A stretch of DNA of 35,289 nt, taken from contig JAILCW010000065.1 of the NCBI GenBank assembly GCA_024690265.1, forward strand, positions 1 through 35,289, given 5' to 3'. Shown here in pieces: positions 7,563-15,669 of the stretch. The DNA is from Lachnospiraceae bacterium (lineage in GTDB: Bacteria; Bacillota; Clostridia; Lachnospirales; Lachnospiraceae). The notes beneath the pieces are model-generated. The model was not told the DNA's origin. It ran no database searches and saw only the letters and a list, made by a program, of their open reading frames with translations. Made by a program: the position numbers and the translations under genes. Within the stretch, counting starts at the first letter, position 1, and the number at the start of each line of letters is the position of its first letter.

Positions 7563-9092
7563 ATGACAAGTGCAAATGTGTCAGATGTCCCGATTCTATT
7601 GAATTTCGGCCAGACACAGGTGCAATCCGCAGCGAAATCTGAAAATTCATCTCTTGATTTCCAGAATGTTATGTTCCAAAACGTTACAGTTTCGGACCTT
7701 CCGACAGCGTCTCCTAAGGATGAAGCTACATCGGATGTAAGTATGACAACGGATCGTTCCGCTCAGGATTATTCTACAGCAAAACGAATTCCGCAAGCAG
7801 AAGATGATAAGAGCGCATCATTGCAGGGCAAGGATATTACTACTGAGAAGAAAGCGATTGAAGAGTTTGCAAATGAGGTTTCTGAAGTTCTGAAGGAAGA
7901 ACTGGATGTGACGGATGAGGAAATTGTAGCAGCCATGGAGAATCTAGGGCTTTGTTACATGGATCTGTTGAATCCCAACAACCTTACCAAGCTAGTTTCA
8001 GAATTAAGCATGGATGATTCCATTCAGTTATTGGTTACCAATACGGTAGGCAATATTTTAGACCAGGTACAGAATCTTGGCGTTGATTTATTATCAGCGG
8101 TTGAGATGACTCCGGTTGAACTGAAAGAAGTGGAATTGTTTGATGCGGGGATAGCACCGGTGGTGATGGAAGAAAATCCATTAGAAACCGTGGATATTAC
8201 CAATGAGGTTTCATTGAACCAACCATCCGTTGAAGCATCGAATGTAGAAGTTGCTTCACAAAATGTGGAAATCAAAGCTTCAGAAGATGAATCAATAATT
8301 TCCGAGATTATTCCACAAAAGGCAGAGGAGACCACAACTCCTGTTACTGTTCGTTATGAAGAGGCCATGGATGAAACCAATGACTTGGCAGAGGAGCCGG
8401 AAGCTGGAATGCAGAATCTTGTTTCTAATACCGGAGAAAGCGGCCGCGAAAACAATGATTCGAAGCAGAATCTCTTTGATGGATCCAATCCTACGAATCG
8501 TACGAATCGAGAAGTGACTTCTCAAAACGTGGAAAACAGTGTAGGTCCAACATTCCAGAATACGGTTACAACCGTACAGACAGAATCCGAAGTAGTTACC
8601 ACCTACACAACTACATCCATCGATACACAGGATGTCATTCAGCAGATTGTTAATAACGCCAAGGTTACCATTAGCAATCAGGTGACAAGCATGGAGATGG
8701 AATTGAATCCTGCACACCTAGGTCGAATGATCCTAAATGTAGCTGAGAATGATGGCAAGGTTACTGCACATATTACATTGCAAAACGAAGCTGTGCGTCA
8801 TGCAATGGAAACACAGATGTCGGTACTTAGAGAGAATCTAAATCAGCAGGGTATCAAAGTAGAGGCAGTTGAAGTTTCTGTAGGAACTCATGAATTTGAG
8901 CGCAACTTAGAAGAAGGACAGCAGATGCAACAAGAAGCCAACGAGCGTGGGCAGGAAGCTGCCAGACAGACACGTCGCAGCAACATCAATCTGAACAACT
9001 TGGATGAACTTCAGGGATTGATGACAGAAGAGGAAGCTTTGGTTGCAAGTATGATGCGAGATGCAGGTAATTCTATTAACTTTACTGCTTAA
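7563..9092 (+). CDS. fliK: Flagellar hook-length control protein FliK
   Basis: The 509-residue product is FliK, the secreted molecular ruler that stops hook growth and switches export specificity through FlhB. The first 365 residues are low-complexity, acidic, rich in Ser/Thr/Asn/Glu and poorly conserved, as is usual for the ruler part. The C-terminal domain (about 368-450) is the recognisable Flg_hook domain: MEMELNPAHLGRMILNVAEN, then VRHAMETQMSVLRENLNQQG and IKVEAVEVSVG. A Gln/Glu-rich tail follows. Location before flgD and flgE matches the Firmicute order. Confidence 0.92.
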   Translation: MTSANVSDVPILLNFGQTQVQSAAKSENSSLDFQNVMFQNVTVSDLPTASPKDEATSDVSMTTDRSAQDYSTAKRIPQAEDDKSASLQGKDITTEKKAIEEFANEVSEVLKEELDVTDEEIVAAMENLGLCYMDLLNPNNLTKLVSELSMDDSIQLLVTNTVGNILDQVQNLGVDLLSAVEMTPVELKEVELFDAGIAPVVMEENPLETVDITNEVSLNQPSVEASNVEVASQNVEIKASEDESIISEIIPQKAEETTTPVTVRYEEAMDETNDLAEEPEAGMQNLVSNTGESGRENNDSKQNLFDGSNPTNRTNREVTSQNVENSVGPTFQNTVTTVQTESEVVTTYTTTSIDTQDVIQQIVNNAKVTISNQVTSMEMELNPAHLGRMILNVAENDGKVTAHITLQNEAVRHAMETQMSVLRENLNQQGIKVEAVEVSVGTHEFERNLEEGQQMQQEANERGQEAARQTRRSNINLNNLDELQGLMTEEEALVASMMRDAGNSINFTA

Positions 9093-9106
9093 GATAGGAG
9101 TTTATT

Positions 9107-9826
9107 ATGGCAGAAACAAATTTAGTTCAACAAATTGTAAACGGCAAAGTGCCTGAGTCTACAACGAGTGAAACTACCAAGAATACCGCCAAAGAAACAA
9201 AGGACATGTTCCTACAGTTGTTGGTAGCGGAGATGAAGTATCAGGATCCAATGCAACCGACAGACAACTCCGAATATGTTAAGGAACTTGCAACCTTTAC
9301 TCAGGTCGAGAGTATTCAGTCTATGCAGACCAACGTGACGACCCTTACAGCCAATGCGTTGACCGGTAAGTACGTTGTGTTAAATGCAGACAATGGTGGA
9401 ATTGAAGGCTATGTAGATTTTGTTAAGACCGATACTTCTGGTTCTAAGGTATCCATCGATGGCAAGCTTTACCCGGCATCCGCAGTAGAGAGTGTTTTTG
9501 ATGAAACCTATTACAATGCCATTACGGTTAAGAAAACACTTGCGCAAATGGTATCTGAACTTCCTGAATTAGATAAGCTAACCACTCAGGATAAGGATTA
9601 TAAAAAAGTTTTGGCCTTGAATAACCTTTACAGTAATCTGGATTCTTATCAGAAGTCCATGATTTCTGCAGAAGATCAAAAGACCATCGAGAAGTATATC
9701 GATCGTATGGCGGAACTGTTAAAGGCAAAGGAAGCTTCTAGTACAGATAGTACAACAAAGGAAACAACCACTGCTGCAACAGAAACAACAGAGACAACAG
9801 AGACAACTGAAACAACTGGAGCTTAA
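9107..9826 (+). CDS. flgD: Flagellar hook assembly (hook cap) protein FlgD
   Basis: The 239-residue product is FlgD, the cap that guides hook subunit assembly and is removed when the hook is complete. The N-terminal signature KDMFLQLLVAEMKYQDPMQP with TDNSEYVKELATFTQVESIQ (about 34-75) is unmistakable. A short beta-rich part (GKYVVLNADNGGIEGYVDF, about 89-107, to DGKLYPASAVESV) follows, as in other Firmicutes. After that come about 110 extra residues: a charged helical segment (about 140-210) and a Thr/Glu-rich tail. This tail is unlike the Ig-like C-terminus of enterobacterial FlgD. The ATG follows ATAGGAG. Confidence 0.93.
   Translation: MAETNLVQQIVNGKVPESTTSETTKNTAKETKDMFLQLLVAEMKYQDPMQPTDNSEYVKELATFTQVESIQSMQTNVTTLTANALTGKYVVLNADNGGIEGYVDFVKTDTSGSKVSIDGKLYPASAVESVFDETYYNAITVKKTLAQMVSELPELDKLTTQDKDYKKVLALNNLYSNLDSYQKSMISAEDQKTIEKYIDRMAELLKAKEASSTDSTTKETTTAATETTETTETTETTGA
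9779..9814 (+). repeat. Tandem 9-bp Thr-Glu repeats at the flgD 3' end
   Basis: Four consecutive 9-base units (ACAGAAACA, ACAGAGACA, ACAGAGACA, ACTGAAACA) encode Thr-Glu-Thr triplets at the C-terminus of FlgD. Two adjacent units are identical, so the tract is open to slippage in steps of three codons without loss of frame. Confidence 0.85.
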
Positions 9827-9837
9827 AGGAGCTGGTT

Positions 9838-10233
9838 ATGAATCAAAGAGTCAACGGTTTTACCTCTATTGAGCAGGTGACAAACCAATATTTGAATAAG
9901 ACCAAAAGCTCTACACCAATTTCCGGTACACCGGCTTTTTCAAGTATACTAAAAAATCAACTGGAAAATGCCGATACTAATAGTGTAAAGTTTTCCAAGC
10001 ATGCTTCTATGAGATTGGATGATCGTAACATTACACTTTCGAAAGAGCAGAGCTTACGCCTGGAGCAAGCAACAGCGAAGGCTAGTGAGAAGGGCATTCA
10101 GGAATCATTAGTTTTATTAGATTCCATGGCATTCATCGTTAATGTCCCATCACAGACCGTAGTGACGGCTATGAATCAGGAAGAGTCTTTGGAAAAAGTA
10201 TTTACAAATATTGATGGAGCTGTAATTGCTTAA
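9838..10233 (+). CDS. TIGR02530-type flagellar operon protein
   Basis: The 131-residue product matches the conserved Firmicute flagellar operon protein family TIGR02530, always found next to flgD and flgE. The core is FSKHASMRLDDRNITLSKEQ (about 58-77), then a run of helix, ESLVLLDSMAFIVNVPSQTV (about 94-113), and the closing VFTNIDGAVIA. The N-terminal 50 residues are Ser/Thr/Asn rich and variable. No transmembrane segment is seen. The biochemical function is not settled; conserved placement between the hook cap and hook genes suggests a part in hook assembly or its control. The GGAGC before ATG is a good ribosome site. Confidence 0.85.
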   Translation: MNQRVNGFTSIEQVTNQYLNKTKSSTPISGTPAFSSILKNQLENADTNSVKFSKHASMRLDDRNITLSKEQSLRLEQATAKASEKGIQESLVLLDSMAFIVNVPSQTVVTAMNQEESLEKVFTNIDGAVIA

Positions 10234-10387
10234 GCTGGACCTTATGGAAGCTTAGGATTGCCAACCGACAGAAGCAATCCGATTACATCTCCTTCAAATA
10301 CTAGAGAATTCAGCAAGGATGCGTGAATTATCATAAAATCTCCATGGACGGAAGATATCTCTTAAACTTATTTGGAGGAACAATATT
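10234..10387 (+). promoter_or_regulatory. Structured leader upstream of flgE
   Basis: This gap of about 150 bases separates flgE from the preceding gene in an otherwise compact operon. It contains GGATTG (10255-10260) pairing with CAATCC (10275-10280), and AATTCA (10307-10312) pairing with TGAATT (10324-10329). Neither stem is followed by a T run, so they do not look like terminators. A clear GGAGG at 10374-10378 precedes the flgE ATG by 9 bases. CCGATTA at 10279-10285 recalls a sigma-D -10 box, but no TAAA -35 lies at the right distance. The best reading is an untranslated leader affecting hook-protein output. Confidence 0.45.
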
Positions 10388-12055
10388 ATGATGAGATCAC
10401 TTTATGCTGGTGTGTCAGGATTAAAAACACATCAGACAAAAATGGATGTTATTGGTAATAACATCTCTAACGTTAATACCGTAGCATTTAAATCATCTTC
10501 AACCACATTTGCAGACATTATGTATCAGACTACACAGGGCGCTTCCGGTGCTACAGCAACTACCGGTGGTATCAACCCTACTCAGATTGGTCTTGGTACT
10601 CAGAGTGGTTCTATTAAGGTATCTATCGCTACCGCCGGTGCAGCACAGAATACCGGTAATGCATTTGATATCAAGTTAACAGATTCTAATTCCACGAATT
10701 TCTTTATTGTTAATAATGGGTCTGAGAATTTATTTACCCGTGCAGGTTCTTTCTACTTGGATGGTAATGGAAACTTGGCAATGACTTCTACCGGTTATCT
10801 TGTTATGGGATGGCAGGTTGATCAGGAAACCGGCAGCATCCGTAAGGATACGGTAACTCCCCTTCGTATTATGCAGGCATCTAACTTAACATCTGAGCCG
10901 GAAGCTACCACACAGGCAAATGTATCCGGAATTATTGATAAGAACGATACGGATGTGAACTCTGTTGCAGGAAAAGGTATGAACCTGGTATTTTATGATA
11001 ATCTGGGTTACGCATATACTGCAAAGTTCGCTATGAAGTCTTTCAATGTTGATACCGGTGAGTATACCATTTCTCTGACTGGTATTTTGGATCAGGACAA
11101 CGTAGATATTCTTGCTCGTGCTATCGCTGATACAGGAAATACCACAGAGCAGGTGAATGCAATCTCTGATTTGTTTGGTAAGGCTGATTCTACAGCATCC
11201 AATCCATATACATTGCAGAATCCTCCTTATTCCTGGAGTGGCGGACAGATTGTATCCCCTGCAGGATTTACAGTAGATAAGGCGACGATCGAGGCACTTG
11301 GAACCGGTATTACTCCGGATTCCACCGTTACTATGTCGAAGACGGTAAATGGAACAACTACCTCCATTACTGCTAAGATAAGCGATATTTTCGCCGGCGC
11401 TTCTAATTTCCCGACGGGTATTCAGGGCGTAAGCTTGGATGACAGTGGTAACCTGCTTGTTTCCTATACAGACACCAACTTCCCAATTAAATTCAATGTT
11501 AACGATGGTACCTTCAACAACATTAATGGTGAGGGCTCAACCGTTACTTTGAATGCTTCTTTGCTAGGGGATCAGTTCCGTGACATTACCCTTGATTTCT
11601 CCAAGGCATTGAACTACAACAACGGTGGTAGTTCAACCATCGGTGTTGAGCGTGGTACCGTAGCTGATTCTAGTGATGGAGCTGGCAAGAAGTTAGGAGC
11701 TATGACCGGCGTTTCTATCGATAAGACCGGTAAGATCTTCGGTTCTTACGACAATGGTAATACCATTCTTTTAGGACAGATTGCAGTTGCTCAGTTTGCA
11801 AATGCATCCGGTTTGGAAGCACTTGGTGATAATGTATTTACAAGTACATTGAACTCCGGTGATTTCGATGGAATTGGTGTAGAGGTTTCTGCAGACGGTG
11901 GTAAGATGAGTAGCGGCCAGTTGGAAATGTCCAACGTTGACCTTTCTACCGAGTTTACCGAGATGATTACTACACAGCGTGGCTTCCAGGCAAACTCTAG
12001 AATTATTACAGTATCCGATACCTTGTTGGAAGAGTTGACTAACCTGAAGAGATAA
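10388..12055 (+). CDS. flgE: Flagellar hook protein FlgE
   Basis: The 555-residue product is FlgE, the subunit of the curved hook. The N-terminal axial motif is MMRSLYAGVSGLKTHQTKMD with VIGNNISNVNTVAFKSSSTTF (to about residue 41). The C-terminal motif NVDLSTEFTEMITTQRGFQA (about 517-536), then SRIITVSDTLLEELTNLKR, is the family signature. The central part is Thr/Gly/Asn rich and forms the exposed hook domains; it is longer than in enterobacteria (about 400 residues), as common in Clostridia. The first of two adjacent ATGs (10388) is chosen because GGAGG sits 9 bases upstream. A strong hairpin follows the gene. Confidence 0.95.
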   Translation: MMRSLYAGVSGLKTHQTKMDVIGNNISNVNTVAFKSSSTTFADIMYQTTQGASGATATTGGINPTQIGLGTQSGSIKVSIATAGAAQNTGNAFDIKLTDSNSTNFFIVNNGSENLFTRAGSFYLDGNGNLAMTSTGYLVMGWQVDQETGSIRKDTVTPLRIMQASNLTSEPEATTQANVSGIIDKNDTDVNSVAGKGMNLVFYDNLGYAYTAKFAMKSFNVDTGEYTISLTGILDQDNVDILARAIADTGNTTEQVNAISDLFGKADSTASNPYTLQNPPYSWSGGQIVSPAGFTVDKATIEALGTGITPDSTVTMSKTVNGTTTSITAKISDIFAGASNFPTGIQGVSLDDSGNLLVSYTDTNFPIKFNVNDGTFNNINGEGSTVTLNASLLGDQFRDITLDFSKALNYNNGGSSTIGVERGTVADSSDGAGKKLGAMTGVSIDKTGKIFGSYDNGNTILLGQIAVAQFANASGLEALGDNVFTSTLNSGDFDGIGVEVSADGGKMSSGQLEMSNVDLSTEFTEMITTQRGFQANSRIITVSDTLLEELTNLKR

Positions 12056-12080
12056 TTTTGATATGATATAAAAATGATTA

Positions 12081-12111
12081 GAAGTAGGAGTTCATACGGA
12101 ACTCCTACTTC
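12081..12111 (+). terminator. Perfect 13-bp hairpin after flgE
   Basis: GAAGTAGGAGTTC (12081-12093) and GAACTCCTACTTC (12099-12111) form a perfect 13-bp stem with a 5-base loop, 26 bases after the flgE stop. The following bases, TTGTGGTTA, are only modestly T-rich, so termination is probably partial. The structure could also protect the 3' end of the upstream transcript. It marks the boundary between the hook and motor halves of the cluster. Confidence 0.7.
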
Positions 12112-12139
12112 TTGTGGTTAGACAGATGTATCATAAAAC

Positions 12140-12164
12140 GCCAAAAATCTTTTATTTATTTGGC
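12140..12164 (+). other. Inverted repeat in the flgE-motA gap
   Basis: GCCAAA (12140-12145) and TTTGGC (12159-12164) are inverted copies around an AT-rich centre. A second small repeat, TTTCC/GGAAA (12165-12169 and 12173-12177), follows at once, and then the 11-base palindrome GAAAAGTTTTC (12174-12184). This lies just upstream of the -35 box of the motA promoter, so it could be a protein-binding site; no known operator is recognised. Confidence 0.35.
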
Positions 12165-12193
12165 TTTCCGAGGGAAAAGTTTTCAAAAGTCGG

Positions 12194-12222
12194 TAGACAA
12201 GATATACAAAATCTAGTAGAAT
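12194..12222 (+). promoter_or_regulatory. Sigma-A-like promoter upstream of motA
   Basis: TAGACA (12194-12199) and TAGAAT (12217-12222) are separated by 17 bases, each with five of six consensus bases. The start of the resulting RNA would be about 80 bases before the motA start. It directly follows the hairpin after flgE, so the motor, switch, export and chemotaxis genes can probably be transcribed independently of the hook genes. Confidence 0.65.
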
Positions 12223-12310
12223 GAAACTAAATTATTAGGTAAATTGCGTCCAATCGGCGTATTTTAGGAGAACACCTCATTTTTCTAAGGAGACAGGAGG
12301 ATATTTCGTT

Positions 12311-13108
12311 TTGGATATAGCATATTTAGGCGGTATAGTAGCCGGTGTAATCATGGTTATCTTCGGAATTGTATCTTCCGGTGGTGTTGCAGCACTTGGT
12401 AACTTCGTCGATGTTCCATCCATCATCATTACCATCGGTGGTTCCTTGACCTCCGTTATGGCATCTAACAAGATGAAGGACTTTACCGGAGGTTTTGGCG
12501 GTATTGGACTCGCTATGAAGGAACCTGAGGGAACAGATCCTACCACCGTTATTAAGAGCGTTATCGATATGGCGAACGTTGCCCGTAAGGAAGGTCTTCT
12601 TGCCTTGGAGGAATCTGCCAACAGTATTGAAGACCAGTTTCTGAAGAAGGGCATAATGTTGGTTGTCGATGGTACCGATGCTGACTTGGTACGTGCCATC
12701 TTAGAGACTGATATTGATTCCATGGAGGCGCGTCACAAGGTGAAGAAGCACTTCTGGGAGAAGTGGGGTGAGATGGGACCTGCATGGGGAATGATTGGTA
12801 CCCTGATTGGTCTGGTTAACATGTTAAAGAACCTTTCCGATTTCTCAACCATCGGACCGAACATGGCGGTTGCTTTGCTTACCACATTGTACGGTTCCCT
12901 TATTGCAAACTGGCTTTGTGCACCTACAGCTGAGAAGTTGTCAGTAGATAATGATTTGGAAGTTACATACAAGACCATTGCTGTAGAAGGACTTTTGTCT
13001 ATTCAGGCTGGTGAGAACCCTCATGTTATCGAGGAGAAGCTTAAGACTTTCCTGCCTCCTGCACAGCGTGATGCTCTTGGCGGTGAAGAGGGCGGAGGTG
13101 AAGGCTGA
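12311..13108 (+). CDS. motA: Flagellar stator protein MotA
   Basis: The 265-residue product is MotA, the ion-channel stator subunit that drives FliG. Four membrane segments are visible at about 3-25, 30-50, 155-175 and 185-208. The segment GPAWGMIGTLIGLVNML (from about 156) with a conserved Pro, and MAVALLTTLYGSLIANWLCA, are family signatures; the cytoplasmic loop between segments 2 and 3 (about 55-150) holds the conserved charged residues that contact FliG. The start is a TTG at 12311, supported by AGGAGG at 12295-12300, 10 bases upstream. MotA stop and MotB start share a base, so translation is coupled. Confidence 0.96.
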   Translation: MDIAYLGGIVAGVIMVIFGIVSSGGVAALGNFVDVPSIIITIGGSLTSVMASNKMKDFTGGFGGIGLAMKEPEGTDPTTVIKSVIDMANVARKEGLLALEESANSIEDQFLKKGIMLVVDGTDADLVRAILETDIDSMEARHKVKKHFWEKWGEMGPAWGMIGTLIGLVNMLKNLSDFSTIGPNMAVALLTTLYGSLIANWLCAPTAEKLSVDNDLEVTYKTIAVEGLLSIQAGENPHVIEEKLKTFLPPAQRDALGGEEGGGEG

Positions 13109-14100
13109 TGGCTAAGAAACCAAAGCAAGAAGACGCACCTGCCGGCTCTCCGGCGTGGATGGCGACTTTCTCTGACCTGATGAATTTGCTGCTGTGTTTC
13201 TTTGTATTGCTGTTTTCTATGTCTTCGGTAGATGCAGCCAAGTACGAGATGGTAGCAGCTTCCTTATCAGCAGCATTTAGTATTTTTACACCTACCGGAG
13301 CGACAATTGTTGATGGACAGTTGATTGGTTCCGGCATTAGTCAGTTACCGGATATTGCCAATTATTTTGGTGAATCTCTCAGTAATGGCGAGGGCTCCGA
13401 GGGCGGTAAGAGTACACCAGCTGGCGAGACAGATAATAACAACAATGGTGGCAATACTTCAGCGACTGATAATATGAATGCCGGCAACCAGGTATTGAAT
13501 CCCAATGCCGGTGAAGGCCAGAATGGAGACACTCAGGGCGGTCAGTCCACAGAAGGTGCCGAGCAGGGCGCACAGAATGTTCAGAGTGAACAGAGCGCCA
13601 AGGAGCTTTTGGAACAGAAAGCATTATCTGAGAGCGAGAAAATGGCTCAAAAGATTGAAGAACAAGCTTCGGCTTATGGTATTCAAGACCAGATTGAAGT
13701 GGATTTCAACGGCCAGTATGTTCGTATTACCTTAAGCGGTGCATTGTTATTTGATTCTGCCGAAGCATCTCTTCGAAGTGAAGCAATTCCTTTGGTTGAG
13801 CGAATCGGCAAGATTTTAAATAATTATCGTGACAATATGATTGAAGTCGAAGGACATGCGGATAATGTTCCTATTTCGTCTTCAAAATATGAGAGCAACG
13901 AAGTGTTGTCTATGTATCGTGCGATGAATGTGGCGAACCAGTTGCGCAATACTGCAGATGTGGATCCGTCCCACATATACTCCTCCGGTCGTGGCGACTA
14001 TGAACCGATTGCTGATAATTCTACAGCAGAGGGTCGGGCTAGAAACCGACGTGTAGAGATTAAGATTTATAATTCGTACAATTCCAATAATCTTGAGTAG
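13108..14100 (+). CDS. motB: Flagellar stator protein MotB
   Basis: The 330-residue product is MotB, the peptidoglycan-anchored stator subunit. The single membrane helix contains the proton-binding Asp23 in WMATFSDLMNLLLCFFVLLF (about 17-36). The C-terminal OmpA-like domain (about 195-325) includes LLFDSAEASLRSEAIPLVERI, VEGHADNVPI and GRARNRRVEIKI, the peptidoglycan-binding motifs. Between them, residues about 88-165 form a long Gly/Asn/Gln/Ser/Glu-rich stretch that is longer than the plug and linker of most MotB proteins. The ATG overlaps the motA stop (TGATG). Confidence 0.96.
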   Translation: MAKKPKQEDAPAGSPAWMATFSDLMNLLLCFFVLLFSMSSVDAAKYEMVAASLSAAFSIFTPTGATIVDGQLIGSGISQLPDIANYFGESLSNGEGSEGGKSTPAGETDNNNNGGNTSATDNMNAGNQVLNPNAGEGQNGDTQGGQSTEGAEQGAQNVQSEQSAKELLEQKALSESEKMAQKIEEQASAYGIQDQIEVDFNGQYVRITLSGALLFDSAEASLRSEAIPLVERIGKILNNYRDNMIEVEGHADNVPISSSKYESNEVLSMYRAMNVANQLRNTADVDPSHIYSSGRGDYEPIADNSTAEGRARNRRVEIKIYNSYNSNNLE

Positions 14101-14117
14101 TGCGAGAGAGGTAGATC

Positions 14118-14639
14118 ATGAAGAAGAATTTATTAACCATTATTACGTTTGCTTTGGTTCTGGTAAATATTGTACTTACTGCCATACTTACCATAACAAT
14201 CATGCCGGAAGTAAAGAAAGTCAATGAGTTGATTACAACGATTTGTGATGCGATTGACTTGGATCTTCAGGCTGCTACCGGTGCAGAGTCCACAGAGAGT
14301 GTATCCTTAGAGAACATTGATGTATATGCTGTGGCTGATCAGATTATGGTTAATCTGAAGCAAGGTGCAGATGGCAAGTCCTATGTAATGGTTATTACCA
14401 TGTCATTAAATATCAACAAGAACAATGCGAATTATGAAACCTATGGTACCAATATGGATACCTACGCAGAGTTAATTAAGTCCACTGTTACCAAGGTTGT
14501 TTCTAAGCATACAGTTGAGGAGTGCAAGGCTGATCAGGAAGCACTTCAGCGCGAGATTAAGAATGAACTGAATGCTCAGTTTGGTAATGGATTTATTGTA
14601 AGCGTAGGCTTCTCACAGGTTCTTTACTCTGAACAGTAA
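14118..14639 (+). CDS. fliL: Flagellar basal-body-associated protein FliL
   Basis: The 173-residue product fits FliL: a short cytoplasmic N-terminus, one membrane helix (LLTIITFALVLVNIVLTAIL, about 5-24) and an extracytoplasmic domain of about 100 residues (from about 70: YVMVITMSLNINKNNANYET, ending GNGFIVSVGFSQVLYSEQ). FliL surrounds MotB and stabilises the stator. It lies directly between motB and fliM, its usual place. The sequence is weakly conserved in this family, so position is part of the argument. Confidence 0.85.
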   Translation: MKKNLLTIITFALVLVNIVLTAILTITIMPEVKKVNELITTICDAIDLDLQAATGAESTESVSLENIDVYAVADQIMVNLKQGADGKSYVMVITMSLNINKNNANYETYGTNMDTYAELIKSTVTKVVSKHTVEECKADQEALQREIKNELNAQFGNGFIVSVGFSQVLYSEQ

Positions 14640-14676
14640 TGAACGAGATACTAAGTAACAAAGGTGGTGAGATCTC

Positions 14677-15669
14677 ATGAGTGATGTCCTTTCTCAAAGT
14701 GAGATAGATAATCTACTTGCTGCTTTAAGTAGCGGTGAGGTAGACGCCGAAGAAATGAAAAAAGAAGGCGAGAAGCAATCCGTCAAGGATTATGACTTTG
14801 CCCGACCATCAAAGTTTTCCAAGGAACACCTTCGTACCTTAGAGATTATTTTCGAACATTACGGTCGATTACTTTCTACGAACCTTCCGGTATTCCTACG
14901 TAAGAATATCCAGGTAGAGGTAATGAACTCCGAGGCTGTTACCTACATGGAGTTCTCCAACGCTTTATCGAATCCTGTTCTTTTGGGAATTATTGATTTT
15001 GCTCCATTAAAGGGCAATATTATCATGGAGATGGCAACCAAGATTGGTTATACCATCGTTGACCGCATGTTGGGTGGTGAGGGAGAACCTCTCGAAAAGA
15101 TTCGTGATTTCTCCGAGATTGAGATGATTATCATCGAACGTGTCATGAATACGTGCGTGGAACTTTTGCGTGAGCCTTGGCTGAATGTATTGGATGTAAT
15201 GCCTCGATTAGAGCGTATTGAGACCAATTCACAGTTTGCTCAGATTATTTCTCCTTCGGAAATGATTGCAATTGTTACGATTAATATTAAAATAGGAGAT
15301 GTGGAGGGACTGATTAATGTGTGCCTCCCATATCTTACCTTAGAGCCTGTTATGGATAAGTTGAATACCAAGTTCTGGTATTCGTCCCAGCAGGATGTCG
15401 CTGAGGAGTCCTTCAGCGATGATATTGAACGTTTGATTTCTAAGGCAGCGGTTCCTGTAACTGCAGTTCTTGGTAATAGTTCAATCAATGTCAGCGATTT
15501 TGCGGCATTGCAAATTGGTGATATCATCCGTTTGGACCGTAAGGTTGATGATGAGTTAGAGATTTATGTCGGTGATATCAAGAAGTTCACTGCACTGCCC
15601 GGTGCATCGGGTAAGAACTATGCGGTGCGCGTAACTACAATATTGAGGGAGGAGCAAGAAGATGGGTGA
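14677..15669 (+). CDS. fliM: Flagellar motor switch protein FliM
   Basis: The 330-residue product is FliM, the switch protein that binds CheY-P. The N-terminal CheY-binding peptide DVLSQSEIDNLLAALSSGEV (about 3-22) is intact. The middle CheC-like domain has the GGEGEP loop in DRMLGGEGEPLEKIRDFS (about 129-146), and the C-terminal SpoA domain (about 250-325) includes LQIGDIIRLDRKVDDELEIY. Length is standard. Its end overlaps the start of fliY by 8 bases, so the two switch proteins are coupled in translation. Confidence 0.97.
   Translation: MSDVLSQSEIDNLLAALSSGEVDAEEMKKEGEKQSVKDYDFARPSKFSKEHLRTLEIIFEHYGRLLSTNLPVFLRKNIQVEVMNSEAVTYMEFSNALSNPVLLGIIDFAPLKGNIIMEMATKIGYTIVDRMLGGEGEPLEKIRDFSEIEMIIIERVMNTCVELLREPWLNVLDVMPRLERIETNSQFAQIISPSEMIAIVTINIKIGDVEGLINVCLPYLTLEPVMDKLNTKFWYSSQQDVAEESFSDDIERLISKAAVPVTAVLGNSSINVSDFAALQIGDIIRLDRKVDDELEIYVGDIKKFTALPGASGKNYAVRVTTILREEQEDG

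Noticed and set aside
10279..10285. Sigma-D-like -10 box (CCGATTA) upstream of flgE
   Set aside because: No TAAA -35 element lies at about 15 bases upstream, so it is not a credible sigma-D promoter.
12250..12265. Reverse-strand GCCGATT-like box in the flgE-motA gap
   Set aside because: No matching -35 element at the right distance and no reverse-strand gene to drive.
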